Below, piece after piece: positions 1 to 12,063 of a DNA stretch of 64,000 nt. The notes under the pieces were generated by a model. It saw only the letters and a list, made by a program, of their open reading frames with translations. It made no database searches and was not told the origin of the DNA. This stretch comes from Tillus elongatus (Eukaryota > Arthropoda > Insecta > Coleoptera > Cleridae). A program made the position numbers and the translations under genes. The stretch lies in assembly GCA_964006375.1 (NCBI GenBank), contig OZ023265.1, positions 171,685,943 to 171,749,942 on the forward strand. The letters run 5' to 3'. The stretch's first letter is position 1. Each line of letters begins with the position of its first letter.

Positions 1-35
1 ACATACATACATACATACATACATACATACATACA

Positions 36-65
<30 letters not shown>
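1..65. repeat. (ACAT)n microsatellite
   Basis: Uninterrupted tetranucleotide array of about 16 units that begins at the window edge, so its true length is unknown. Confidence 0.98.
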
Positions 66-66
<1 letters not shown>

Positions 67-85
67 TGATGTCAAGGATGTCATA

Positions 86-855
86 AAGAAAAGAAAAAAA
101 ATCGGTATGCAGCAACTGCGTTATAGTGGCGAATTTTCATAAGAATTATACACTATTATTATACGGCATATTACTAAAGTTAATACCTTAAACTTACACA
201 GACCTTGAGGACCGATTTTAGATGTTCTACTAAGCGCACATTTGAAGAATTCTTTCAAAAGTGTTACCATCGATATCTCTATTATCAAAGAAATCTTGCG
301 TTCTAACTCCTTTTGAGAAAAATGTCCAAAACTCAATTTTCTATGAAACTTAATGACTAAATTTTGCTATATCTGTGGATAGTGTAAGGCTCTTTAAAAG
401 AAACTTGTATTACAAATTTCACTAAAGTCGTACAGAATATTTCCAGAAGGAAACTCAATTCATATTGAGATAAGTAAAGTATCTGCCAAATTATAAACGT
501 AGCAGTTATTTTTCCTTATTAATCGCCAGTATGATTTCGTTTTAGTCAACCTAATCAAACCGGTTTTTTCAATATCAACAATAAGAAAATTATAATTTCA
601 GACTAAAAGGTGACAAACATATTTAGGCGTTTTAAACAAAAATGAGATCTTGTTCAAAACGTATGAAATCTGTGCACTATCGTTTCTCCAAATGTCAAAA
701 TAAACATAAAAAACCTACATTCATCGAGCTGGATTGGATCGCGTAACCTTCTGCTTAGGAGGCAAGGGCGATGCCCCCTGCGCCATCTAGGCAAACGTCA
801 ACAAACTTTTTATTTGCGTCATACTTTAGATCGACTTAATGCCCGGGATCTTATA
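86..855. mobile_element. Dispersed element, copy A, with tRNA-like promoter
   Basis: About 750 bp shared with 54805-55580 in the same orientation. The left end carries a diverged form of the terminal motif GCAGCAAGTGCGTTATGG that recurs across the window. The right part has tRNA-like polymerase III boxes on the minus strand: an A-box-like stretch at 775-789 and a B-box-like stretch at 731-748. Read on the minus strand they have the order and spacing of a tRNA-derived SINE head. Part of the left half also matches 59225-59665 in reverse. No coding sequence is seen. Whether the SINE head belongs to the element or inserted before it spread is unclear; both long copies have it. Confidence 0.7.
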
Positions 856-1384
856 TTCAAAGTATACGTAATAATTATTAATTACAGTTAGTAGAATTAC
901 CATTGAAACACATCCCACGACTGTTAGGGTCTTATGTGACGTCTTATGTTTAAACTTAAAGTTAAAAGAAACTATTTTAGAATAATTTTGATAGAGACTT
1001 GGCTTGATTTTGTTTAAATTTCTGCTATATTATGCGACAGCATAATATATCTATGCTGCGCTAAAACTGTATTTGGGTCCGTTAATACAGCTACAAATAT
1101 ACTGTATTTTAATAATTGATTGAATCCCCCAGTTAAATAACAATCGTCTATGTCATTTTCCATAATTGCGGCCGAGATTTCACGATTGTTGGTTCGGGTG
1201 GTATGTTTTCTGCCTGGTATATATTTAGTTTGGTTACCGTTGATGTATGGTCTGTACCTTTTGTATGAATCAATCTACGAGTGGCAGTTAACTACTCTGT
1301 CTGTCAGGCATTGGACTTTAACCACGAAGTCGTCTCAACGCATGTCTTTGGTATTTTATTTTTAATTTGGAAAAAAAAAGTCTA
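856..1384. other. Unassigned AT-rich DNA
   Basis: No convincing coding region or repeat boundary seen. A 71-codon open frame at 1150-1365 has no recognisable family and no codon signature, and I treat it as chance. Confidence 0.5.
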
Positions 1385-1579
1385 ATGCCTAGTTTCACAA
1401 AGCTCGATTAAATATTTAACGGCTGGTTAGTTAATGAAGGCTTGAGACGACCAATCACAGCTTTAAACTTTTTGGGTGTTAAGGTAAAAACCCGAATCAT
1501 AGTCTGTGATTGGTCGTCTGAAGCCTTGATTAACTAACCGGCCGTTAAATATTAAATCGAGCTTTGTGAGACTGGGCAT
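1385..1579. mobile_element. Hairpin MITE
   Basis: A 195 bp unit whose ends are inverted copies of about 75 bp each (1385-1461 and about 1501-1579), with a spacer of roughly 40 bp. The arms differ at only a few positions. The outermost bases read ATGCC and GGCAT. There is no ORF. This is the architecture of a miniature inverted-repeat DNA transposon; the autonomous partner is not identifiable. Confidence 0.8.
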
Positions 1580-1639
1580 CAATATTGTGTACCAAGTTAT
1601 TTAAAATTCACAACATAGGTTTATTTGCACTATTTATAG

Positions 1640-2070
<431 letters not shown>

Positions 2071-3109
2071 AACAAGAATAGCTTTCAAAGAAAATCTAGA
2101 AGAAAAATTTAAAACTGGTTAGTCTTTAGTATTTTGTATTTTAAATATATATGGTACATTTATTACACAATATTGTTTTTAACTATTCCTTTCTTCTACT
2201 CTTTATCCCTACGACTGCGCCAATAAAAATTATGAAAATTATGTCAATTACAAAATACATCTTTTAATTTATTGATCGTGAGGATGTAAATTTTATAAAC
2301 CATGATGGAAAATGCAATGTATATGTAGAAGAATATTATAGTAATTTAGGAAGCGTTTACGACTTTAATGAGATAATTTCAAGATTTTGATATTGATAGC
2401 TTAGCAAGAATAGGTGAATTTTAGGTTTTTATTATCAGTCTTATATTTATTTGTGGTTATCTGCAAAAGATCAAGAAAATAAACGTAATTTTATTAGGTT
2501 TTTAACAGCTGTTTGTTAACGTTTCTTTCGTTGGTTGAAATAGAAATTATAACGGTTGTTAAACAGTCGAGTTATGAGAGCCATAATTAATTGTTCAGCA
2601 TTACAAGTTCGCAGGAAACAGTAAATATTTTGAGGGATATCTAAATCTGGGATGTTAATTTAGATCTTATAATATAAAGGGTTAAGATTCTTTGCTAAAA
2701 TCTAACGAAGCATCTTAGATTTGTTACATCGATCTCAGTGAAAAGGGCGACATTAATGTCGGCAAACAATGTAGGCTTTCTATGATCATAAAAGCATGAC
2801 AGATCTTTCTCATCCTTTATGTCTAATTAGTCTTTACTTGCTTCAACTCCCAAGATTTTAAAGGCGCATGTTCTCGTTGTACAGTCGCCTTTCCCTTTTG
2901 TTAACGCAAACTGCTTTCTCGAGCTGTTATATGTCTACTTAGCTAATCAAGGTTTTTAAAAGAAGAGAAAATATATAATCCCCGGGACAGCAAGTGTGTT
3001 ATTGTAGAAAATTTTCATGAATTTTTTTTTAACTAAATAATGAAATCAACAGGTAACAGGACGTGTTGATTTGGAATATTCATTTGAAATAAAGTAGTAA
3101 AAAAAATAA
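2071..3109. other. Unassigned AT-rich DNA
   Basis: No gene, RNA or clear transposon boundary recognised. Short A and T runs only. Confidence 0.5.
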
Positions 3110-5172
3110 AAAAGTCTGGACGCAGGAAGTGGGTTATGGTAGTCAATTTTTATAAAAAAATGTTTTTAATAGCATATATGTCCTTTTTTTTAAATGAAAG
3201 CAGGCATCAGATTTGGTTGCCTATACCCTATATAGTTGAAACAATGTACCACATTTCATTATATAAGGTTTTCTACAAAACTCCCAAAAAAATGGCATGA
3301 AAATTTACAAACAATTTTTTCACGGAATTCCGAAAACGTTTTTTTAAATAACTTCTGAAACACAAAATACAGGCTGTCCTATTTGAATTGATTTATGACA
3401 ATTTGATTTTTTTTTTAATATTTGAGAACGCCCTGTATATGGCACCTAGATTTTTTCATGAAATAATATAAACGAAAACCTACCTGAATGTGTCATTTGC
3501 ATGGGACCCCGATTCTATTGTTAAAAACGCCGTATCACAATTTTTGATATGTGCCAAAAATGTGAAAACTTGCAAAACAATTGAAATAACTCGAAAACAA
3601 GCATGCATTACAATTCGATGGAAAATGCAAAGGGTGTTCGATTTAAAAAAAAAAGAAAATTTGAATCGCCTACGACTTATGGGTCACCTCTTGATTGTCT
3701 AAATATTTTTTAAGATGCAGCTCAAGACACCCTATAATTAACACATATAATTGTTCCTCGTATCTTGTATAATACCAGTCATATTGAGGTTTGCCGTAGA
3801 AATGCGCCACCCTGTACAGATAAACCCCGGATATGGGTCCTGGGGAACTAGTTCGCGCTCATTTGAAAAAAGTCTTTTAAAAATTCAAAAGTCGCGGGGT
3901 CCTCAGTAACAAATTCTTCTACGAAAATTTGCTAAAAAATATAGACAATTAAACCATAAACTCTATAAATAAAACTACTGGTAAAGCATCAGAGAAAGGG
4001 TCTATTGGAAATTAATTTTCTGGAAACATTTTGGTAAAATGAAGGACATTGTCGGTTGAACCTGAAACTTTTCTGGCATTTCTTGACCTTTTTGCGCCAA
4101 AAATCTTGGTCTTTGTAACATACAATAGATTTGGTTATTCATACAAAATATTTTTCTTTTGTGCGTTTATCTGGTCATCAGTGGCACACAATTTTTTTAT
4201 TATTTAAATGCCTATAACTTTTATTATTATTACTTATATATCTACTACTTGTTATTTCCAGAAATATAAAAATTTTTCGAAAGAAGACACAAAGTTTTCC
4301 GGGGAAAGACTGGGCCTATTTTCCTGGCTAACGAGCGTATTCAAGCCATTTGCAAAACGAAGGCACCCACCAAATTTGATCGAAATTGACTTATTGTTTT
4401 TTGAGTTATCGGTGTGACACACCGTACCGATAACTCAAAAAATAATGAGGCGATTTCGATGAAAATTTTTACGTACCTTTTGTAGTGGCTTGGATAAGTT
4501 CGTTAGCCAGGAAAATCAGGCCAGTTTTTCCGGCGAATTGTTTGGTTTTCTTTCGAAAATTTATTTTTGTATATCCGAAAATAACAATGCTTTGACAACC
4601 AAATTTGGCGTATACGTTTCTACTACCAAATTTACCCTGTATGCCGAAATTCAGATTTCTACGTTAAAAGGAAACAAAGTTGAAACAAAGTTATAGGCAT
4701 TTAAAGAAAAAAAAAATGGGTGCCACTGGTGATCAGAGGAAAGCATATGAGCAAAATATTTTGTGTGATTAACAAAACCAATTGAATATTACACACCACG
4801 GTTAAGTTTTCGTGACGCAAAAAGGTCAAGAAATTGCGGGAAAAAATATTTAATTTTTTTATAATTTTTCTTTTTAAAACGCCAAAGTCGCGATTTGAAA
4901 CGTCAAAATTTGCAATTTTCAGGCAACTAATCTGAAACAAATACGGATTGTGTAGAAGAAATGTCAAGTTTCAGCTTCAAACATCATTGTCCTTCATTAT
5001 ATACTAAAATAATTTAGCAAAATCAATTTCAAATATACCCTCTTCCTAATACTTTGGCGGTAATTTTAGATATAGAGTTTATGGGTTACCAGTCTATATT
5101 TTAGCAAGTTTTCGTAAAAAAAAATAGTTTAAGAAGACCGCAACTTATGAATTTTAGAAAGATTTCTTGAAA
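3110..5172. mobile_element. Head-to-head copies of the microsatellite-carrying element
   Basis: A minus-oriented copy starts with the terminal motif at about 3118 and reaches the GATAACTC block near 4400-4417. A plus-oriented partial copy starts at about 4427 with the same block. The two meet with no TA array between them. The minus copy includes blocks that recur elsewhere, such as the GTATACAAG/ATTATAGGGTGTCTTGAGC type segment. Nested CCCTGTATA / CCTGTACA ends near 3430 and 3810 hint at an older mariner-type MITE inside. No coding capacity. Confidence 0.7.
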
Positions 5173-5298
5173 TGAGCGCGAACTAAAACCCCTAAAACCA
5201 ATATACGGGGTCAGTTTGAGTTTTATATAAAGTTTTATATATAAACAGCAAAAACTCAAACTGACCCCGTATATTGGTTTTAGGGGTTTTAGTTCGCG

Positions 5299-5302
<4 letters not shown>
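5173..5302. repeat. Near-perfect 52 bp inverted repeat
   Basis: Arms 5173-5224 and 5251-5302 are essentially perfect reverse complements around a 26 base AT-rich spacer. The right arm abuts a TA array. The arm sequence is the conserved block that normally precedes the TA array in the dispersed element, so this is an inverted duplication of that block. Confidence 0.9.
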
Positions 5303-5382
<80 letters not shown>

Positions 5383-6275
5383 AGATATGAGAAAAAATGA
5401 TATACGTTAATTATAGGGTGATGTCTCGAGCTGCATCTTATAAACCCATTTTGACAATCACACGGTGGCCCATAAGTCGTTGGTGATGCACATTTTTTTA
5501 AAAATAGAAACCCCTTATTGCATTTTTGTATTTTCCATCTAATTATAATGCATGTTTGTAATGAAAAAAAAAATTGATATCGTTCATCGTTTTTGAGTTA
5601 TTTCAATTGTTTTGCAACTTTTCACGTTTTTGGCACATATCACAAATTGTTATACGGCGTTTTTATCAATGTAGATAGTGGAGCCCAATGGAAATGACGC
5701 CTTCAGAGACCTTTTTGTTTGTATTACTCGTCGAGAAAATCGAGCTGTCGTATACAGGCACTCTCAAATAGTGGCTGAATTTGAAAAGTATTGGCAGAAA
5801 TGTTTTTAGTGTTTCCTTAGAAATAATTTTTTGTAAGGTTTTTGTGTTATGTTGATAAATGTTTAGTAAGTTATTGTAAAAAAAAGTTGTCGAATTTTTG
5901 TGAAAAATATAATTTAGTGTAATATTACCGAAGGTAATTTCTGTAAAAAAAAATGGTCAATTTTTTTTTCAATTTTGGTCTTAAAGCTGTTTGTGAATAA
6001 TTTATATCTTGGTAGGTGTGTAAATAGCTTGGAGAGGTTCGTTGGCCAGGAAAACCAGCTTTTTCTGGAACTTTTAGAGTTTATTTTCGCAAAATGTTTG
6101 TACTTTTTGAAATAACAAAGCCATTTTAATGAAATATGGTCCATTGTTACTACTATATAGCTTATACTGCCAACCAAATGTCGTTCTTTTAAAAACAAGA
6201 TATGTTTGCCATTAAAAACATTTTTACGAAAATTCGCTACCATAACGCACTTGCTGCGTCCATACTTTTTTTATT
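5302..6275 (+). mobile_element. Microsatellite-carrying element, 3' half
   Basis: A (TA)n array at 5302-5378 is followed by the conserved body, including the segment around GGTGGCCCATAAGTCG, and ends with the inverted terminal motif CATAACGCACTTGCTGCG at about 6240-6262. A second partial end follows at about 6275. Non-coding. Confidence 0.7.
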
Positions 6276-7404
6276 TTATAGACCCACAACGCCTTGCTAC
6301 GCCCAGACTTTTTTTACCTTAACAATTTATTTAAACTGAGACATACATTAACCGATAATAGGGGAAAAAACCTACCGAAACGCTGTTAATGTTTGTTCTT
6401 TAAAAGCGGAAAGTGTCAAATCTGTCGTTAGCAGAACACCAATACAAACAAAGTTTTACATGAAAAATACATTAAAGAGCAGCAAGGCACGGTTTGCAAT
6501 ATATCATATTGTGACAAGAGAACAAGCCAACAAGACCGTAAAGTTAATATAGATAAACAAGAAGTAACAGGTGAAACCAAAGCTAAGACCCCATCTGTCT
6601 TCGTATGTTTTCCTTTACATTGCGTCACCCGAACTTTCAACTAACTTCTCAACTATTGAGGCCCAATTTAATACCTGCTTTCATTGCTCTCCCGAGTTAT
6701 TTTAGCGCAGAAAAGGAACCTGAAAGAGGTAGGAAGGAAAATGAAAGCTTTGAACACCATGACTGCCTATAAACAGGCCTAAATCGCTTGAGTGATGTGA
6801 CAGCGGAACGTACATACATCACCTGAGAGTTAACCAGCCTAATATTTCATTAAAATTCGTTAATGTTCACAAGATGAAACATTGTCCGCAGAATCGAGTG
6901 AAAAATATCAAGCTTTACGACGTTACATTATCTTTTCTGTATGTGTCAGAAATCTGCGAATGTTCTTTTTACACTGAAATTAAAAAATTAAATAAATTTA
7001 TGCAACCTTACTAAAAACGCAAAAGGCGGATACAAAACCACTGTGATGAATTTTGTAAAAATTATCCGATATTTAAGAGCGTTGGCAATTATATCTTTCG
7101 TCTAAATACATTGGATGAGTTCGTTAACCATCAGAGTGACTAGTTATTGTCATAGAGTAAAGTAGATATTAGCGATACCCTCCAGTAGGCATTGACATAT
7201 GTTAATAGAATTAGTATATACTCTATGATGACAGAAGTGAAAGTGGACTGTAATTATTGACGTTAACCTGTAAGGTGTAAATAAATAAAACTTATGTTTA
7301 ATTTATGAGTGTTTGTTACCTACTTGATAGATTAACAGATCATGGATCAGTAATCCATATATAACAGTTATTCTAAAGAAAATCGTCTTCAAGGAAGACA
7401 CTAT
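6276..7404. other. Unassigned DNA
   Basis: No recognised gene. A 70-codon minus open frame at 6428-6640 has no family resemblance. An AATAAATAAA stretch near 7280 and an inverted TCATAGAGTA / TACTCTATGA pair at about 7158-7228 are noted without a call. Confidence 0.4.
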
Positions 7405-7522
7405 TAGTGAATTTTCTTTAAAAAAAATCACTAATGAGGAGATCCCAACTTTTGAATTTTGAAAAAATTTCTTCAAATCAGCGTTAATTAGGCCCCCTAG
7501 AACACATATCCGGGGTCAGTTT

Positions 7523-7603
<81 letters not shown>

Positions 7604-8390
7604 ACCGATAACTCAAAAAATAATGGGCCGATTTTAATTAAATTTGATGAACAAATTCCTTTTGCAAATGGCGTGGATAAGTTAGTTAGCCAGGAAAATC
7701 TGCCCAGGTTTTCCCGGAAAATTTGAACCGTCATTGTCCTTCATTTTACTAAAATGTTTCCATAAAATTCATTTCAAATAGACCCTTTCTCTGATACTCG
7801 GCAGTAGTCTTAGCTATAGAGTTTATCGTTTAGTGGTATATAATGTTTGTCGAATTTTCGTAAAAAATCAATAAAGCTCAATATATCCGTTATTATACAA
7901 AATATGAAAAAAAATTGTATATATTAATTATAGGGTGTCTTGAGCTACATCTTAAAAAAATATTTCTACAATCACAGGATGGCCCATAAGTCATTGGTGA
8001 TACAAAACACGCCTTATGTTATTGCATTTTTGCATTTTCCATCGAAATATAATACATGTTTGTAAGAAAAGAAAATCTGGATGCAGCAAGTGCGTTATGG
8101 TAGCGAATTTTGATCAAATGCTTCATATTTAAATAGCCCAATTTGCTATTAACCTCTAAGCTTGATCAAGAAACGAGTTTTTCCGGGAACACTTTAAGTT
8201 TACTTTTGGAAATTTTTGTACATTTTCACACAATAAAGTTATTTTTATGAAAGATGGCACATTGTTTTTACTATATAGGTTATACTGGTTAACAAAATTG
8301 ATGCCTGCTTTCTTAAAAAGAAAACACACATATTTGCAATAAAAACATTTTAATGAAAATTCACTACCATAACGCACTTGCTGCGTTCAG
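7405..8390 (+). mobile_element. Microsatellite-carrying element, internally deleted
   Basis: Order seen: palindrome with GTGAATTTTC / AAATCACT ends (7408-7432), TGAGCGC-like block, (TA)n at 7525-7600, the CACACCGATAACTC block, and a body with a deletion near 7725. It ends in a unit of about 315 bp bounded by inverted copies of GCAGCAAGTGCGTTATGG (about 8083-8105 and 8365-8390). That terminal unit looks like a MITE in its own right because it also occurs without the TA part, for example at 50040-50360. Confidence 0.8.
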
Positions 8391-8450
8391 TGTTTTTATA
8401 TGTTTGAAATTGTCAATGTTTATCTGCGGCTTTTATCAGAGACTTTATAT

Positions 8451-8453
<3 letters not shown>

Positions 8454-8534
<81 letters not shown>

Positions 8535-9962
8535 GTGTCACACCTATAACTTAAAAAATAATGGACCGATTTTGATAAAACTTGGTGAGTACCTTCCTTT
8601 CGCAAGTGGCTTGGATAAGTTCGTTAGCCAGGAAAATCCGCCGAGGTTTTCCCGGAAAATTTTGTGTTTTCTTGAGAAAAAAATCGATTTTTTTATATTT
8701 TCAAAATTAACAAAGTAAGGGCAACCAAATCTCATACGCGGGTTTATATCATTATGGGCAAGTTACATACCAAAATTTAGCTCCGTAGGTTAAAGGGGAA
8801 AAAAGTTACAGGCATTTAAAGAAAAATAAATTTGGGTTCTCCTCAAAACGTCAAAATCCCGATTTTAAACGTGAAAATTGGTGAGTACCTTCCTTGCGTA
8901 AGTGGCTTGGATAGGTTCGTTAGCCAGGAAAATCCGCCGAGGTTTTCCCGGAAAATTTTGTGTTTTCTTTCGAAAAAAATTTATATCTCTAAAATTAACA
9001 AAGTAAGGACAACCAAATTTTATACTTGGGTTTATATCATTATAGGCAAGTTACCTACCAAAACTTAGCTCTGTAGGTGAAAAGACAAAAAAGTTATAGG
9101 CATTTAAACAAAAATAAATTGGGGTTTTTTACAAAACGTCAAAGTTGCGATTTAAACGTCAAAATTGGCAATATTTAGGAAAAGAACTTGAATCTAATAC
9201 GGGCTATGGAAATAAAATGTCTCAAGAAGAATGTTTTACAAACCCTGATGTCTTAGTTTCAACCGTCATTGTCCTCCATTTTAATGAAATGTTTCCAGAA
9301 AATTCATTTCAAATAGACCCTTTCTCTGACGCTACTGCCAAGCGTCAGAGAAAGGTAGCTATAGAGTTTATCGTTAATGGTATATATTTTTTGTAGAATT
9401 TTCGTTAAAAAAAATCAATAAAGCTCAATATATCTGTTATTATACAAGATATGGAAAAAATTGTATATATTAATTATAGGGTGTCTTGAGCTACATCTTA
9501 GAAAATTATTTCTACAATCACAGGGTGGCCCATAAGTCGTTGGTGATACAAATTTTTTTTTTTTTTTTATTTTAATCAAACACGCCTTATGTTATTGGTT
9601 TTTTGCATTTTCCATCGAAATATAATGCATGTGTAAGAAAAAAAATTCTGGACGCAGTAAGTGCGTTATGGTAGCGAATTTTGATCAAATGCTTCATATT
9701 TGAACAGCTCAATTTGCTATTAACCTATAAGGTTGACCAAGAAACGAGTTTTTTCGGGAACACTTTAAGTTTACTTTCGGAAATTTTTGTACATTTTCAA
9801 ACAATAAAGTTATTTTGATAAATCATGGCACATTGTTTTTACTATATAGATTATACTGGTAACCAAATGTGATGCCTGCTTTCTTAAAAAAACACATTAT
9901 TGCTATCAAAAAATAGTTTTATGAAAATTCACTACCATAACGCACTTGCTGCGTCCAGAGTT
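8454..9962 (+). mobile_element. Microsatellite-carrying element, long copy
   Basis: Starts at the (TA)n array 8454-8531 and runs through the full body to the inverted end at about 9960. A segment of the body around GTGGCTTGGATA...GTTAGCCAGG is present twice (about 8600 and 8905), an internal tandem duplication that other copies lack. The terminal unit (about 9640-9962) has clear inverted ends. Non-coding. Confidence 0.8.
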
Positions 9963-11018
9963 TTTTACCTTTCCAGGTAAGAGATTTTCATTGTTTTTCG
10001 ACAGTGTGTGACATTGTAACTTAACAATACATAGTTATGGTTTATTTGTTATTTATTTTGTCAAAAAAAAAAAAAAAAAGAATGTAACAACAAAAAGGCT
10101 GTTTAACGTGGCAAATGCTGGAAATGTCCTCCACCTTCTACTTGGCATGGAGAAAATTAACTGAAATCATCAATTAATAATATTGTCGTTTTAATTAATC
10201 AATATGACCCCCTTTCAAATATGTAGTGTATAAAGACTGTCCTGAAAACCTAAAAGCACGAATATTTAGAAGAATGCCACCAAAACATCGTTCATTGCAA
10301 AATATGTTAAAACTTTGTGTCGTTCTATAAAGAGATTTGGAAGGTTCGAACTGATCCTTTCACGTAAAAAAAAAATGAAATATACCTTTCGATTGTCCAT
10401 AGTTTTTTTTTAATGTTTTATTCGATTATTAGAACTATTAACTAATTATTGTTGTTCCTTACTTGGTGAAACCATTCCATTATAAATAAAGTTGACTTCA
10501 CATGTGTTTGTTTGCTTCTCTGGAACAGTAAAACGGCGAAAGAGAGAAGAAAATTAAACACTTGTGAAGCTAGCGAGGTAGTTTCTGCATCGGTATTTAA
10601 TATCAAAATGATTTAATTTTTTTATTGAGTATCATATTTTCCAACGTACTTAAATTGTACAGCGTTTGATGTGGCTCTTTTTCTGATATTTTAGTGAATT
10701 GATTCTGTTATCAACCTGTGTTTTTTTGTAAATGGTCAAACTATATTACTATTTTTGCTGTATCACCAGAGTACTAACATAATTAATTTTTATTGCAGGT
10801 AATTTTATTCACCAGATTTCAAAGTAGCGGTAAGTTATTGAGTCTACTATTTTCACTTTATATCTTTTTTACGATCGACATCTTGCAAGACATGCTTTAG
10901 TTACCACATATAAGTTAAGCACACTCTCGTAAGTCTCACTTTACTTTTTTCCACCTGGTGGTCTTCACTAGAAGATAAAATCGACTACACTCAATAAACC
11001 ATAAATTTTATAACCACA
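9963..11018. other. Unassigned DNA with poly-A run
   Basis: Contains an A17-type run at about 10063-10079. A stretch near 10445-10500 resembles 22160-22245, suggesting an undescribed repeat, but I cannot set its ends. No gene seen. Confidence 0.4.
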
Positions 11019-11340
11019 CTTGGAGAATCCAAATCACCACAACACATTAAAAAAAACTTGACGATCATTTCACTAATCAAGTTAGCGTCATCAGAGGGTG
11101 AATAATTCTAAATATCTTATACCCACAACTCTATTTATATTCTTTTGTGGGTAATCAGTCATTAACGATTTAGGGAGGGCCAACGACACCATACTTAACA
11201 TATCTGTGTTCTTATATTATCTATAGAACGTGCTTCTGCCGGTGTTTATTTTGGTAAGTAATCTATCAGAAGACTGCCCTTAGGCGGCGGAGCGAGATTC
11301 ATACATTTTTTATTATTACTATGTTTAGCAATATACGGTG
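11019..11340 (-). mobile_element. Penelope-type terminal repeat relic
   Basis: Shares blocks, in order, with 60640-61090, which flanks a recognisable Penelope-like endonuclease fragment, and with 28730-29150. On the minus strand it contains CTGATGA (11088-11094), a GCTAAC / GTTAG stem and a diverged GAAAYGATCGTC, a hammerhead-like core with one unpaired base after CTGATGA. This fits the known presence of hammerhead motifs in Penelope-like retroelements. Probably a decayed terminal repeat without its coding part. Confidence 0.55.
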
Positions 11341-11518
11341 TGTCCCAAACTGGATGGGAATGGCTGACAATTTACTAAATTGTTAGCTGGTTGTATACAG
11401 TCTCTATTTTTTAACACTTTGTGTTATTTGGAGCTGGCTTGACAACATACTACTTGGTTCCGCAACTAGGAGGCGGCACGTTGCTTCGTGTTTTACCACT
11501 CACTTAGTGTTGGAAGGC

Positions 11519-11716
11519 CTCCGTGGCCGTGCGGGAAAGTCGATTCAGACTTTCCAATACGGACTCGGGGGTAGACGGTTCGAGACTCCCCGGCGGCGGA
11601 TCATTTTTCATATCACTGTCGTTGTTGAGATCGAGCTCAAGATGGAGGGTAGGTTAGTTTAGATGAGCAAAAAGGGTCAGCAATGGCCTAATTGCCAGTA
11701 AGCATCTTACCTTTAC
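11519..11716 (+). mobile_element. tRNA-derived SINE, family 1
   Basis: A tRNA-like head has an A-box-like GTGGCCGTGCGGG (about 11522-11535) and a B-box GGTTCGAGACTCC (about 11579-11591). It is followed by a unique tail that ends in an A/T-rich CTTACCTTTAC type stretch. It is flanked by perfect 16 bp target duplications CTTAGTGTTGGAAGGC at 11503-11518 and 11717-11732. A second copy lies in reverse at 21692-21896. It would be copied by a partner LINE; none is identified here. Confidence 0.92.
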
Positions 11717-11773
11717 CTTAGTGTTGGAAGGCTGGCTACCATAGCCGTATTACTTTATATGTGTATTTTCGCT

Positions 11774-11836
11774 ACAATTAGTATGCCGTACTGACGAGCT
11801 CTAATTAGAGCGAAACCGGTCTACGGTTCTAATTGT
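11774..11836 (+). ncRNA. Type I hammerhead ribozyme
   Basis: All conserved core parts are present in order. Outer stem I: ACAATTAG (11774-11781) pairs with CTAATTGT (11829-11836). Inner stem I: GCCGTA (11785-11790) pairs with TACGGT (11822-11827). Between the two stem I helices is a small internal loop. Core CTGACGA is at 11791-11797. Stem II is GCTCT/AGAGC (11798-11802, 11807-11811) with an AATT loop. GAAA is at 11812-11815. Stem III is very short, inside ACCGGT (11815-11820). The cleavage base would be C11821, in the context GTC. The self-complementary short stem III is typical of hammerheads that work as dimers. Folding was done by eye only. Confidence 0.85.
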
Positions 11837-12063
11837 TGTGAGAATGCATCTAGCCTTACATACTTTGTCCCTATATAAGGGTAGAAATGGGCCAGGGCTG
11901 ACAATTTACTAAATTGTTAGTTGGTTGTATACAGTCTTTATTTTTTTAACACTTTGCGTTATTTGGAGCTGGCGGGAAAACATTCTACTTGGTTCCGCAA
12001 CTAGGTGGTGGCACGTTGCTTCGTGTCTTACCACTCACTTAGAGATCTCCTTATTTAGTCTAA

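Larger units (their letters stand above)
11362..12042 (+). mobile_element. Partial tandem dimer of a hammerhead-bearing ~320 bp unit
   Basis: Direct repeats of about 146 bp at 11362-11507 and 11896-12042 are almost identical. Their spacing is 534 bp. Subtracting the inserted SINE (198 bp) and one 16 bp target duplication gives a unit of about 320 bp. The sequence between them carries a type I hammerhead ribozyme (11774-11836). Size, tandem layout and ribozyme type match the animal elements called retrozymes and the hammerhead-bearing satellites of newts and cave crickets. Only about 1.5 units remain. A Penelope-type terminal repeat is the alternative, since a relic of one lies just upstream. 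Confidence 0.65.
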
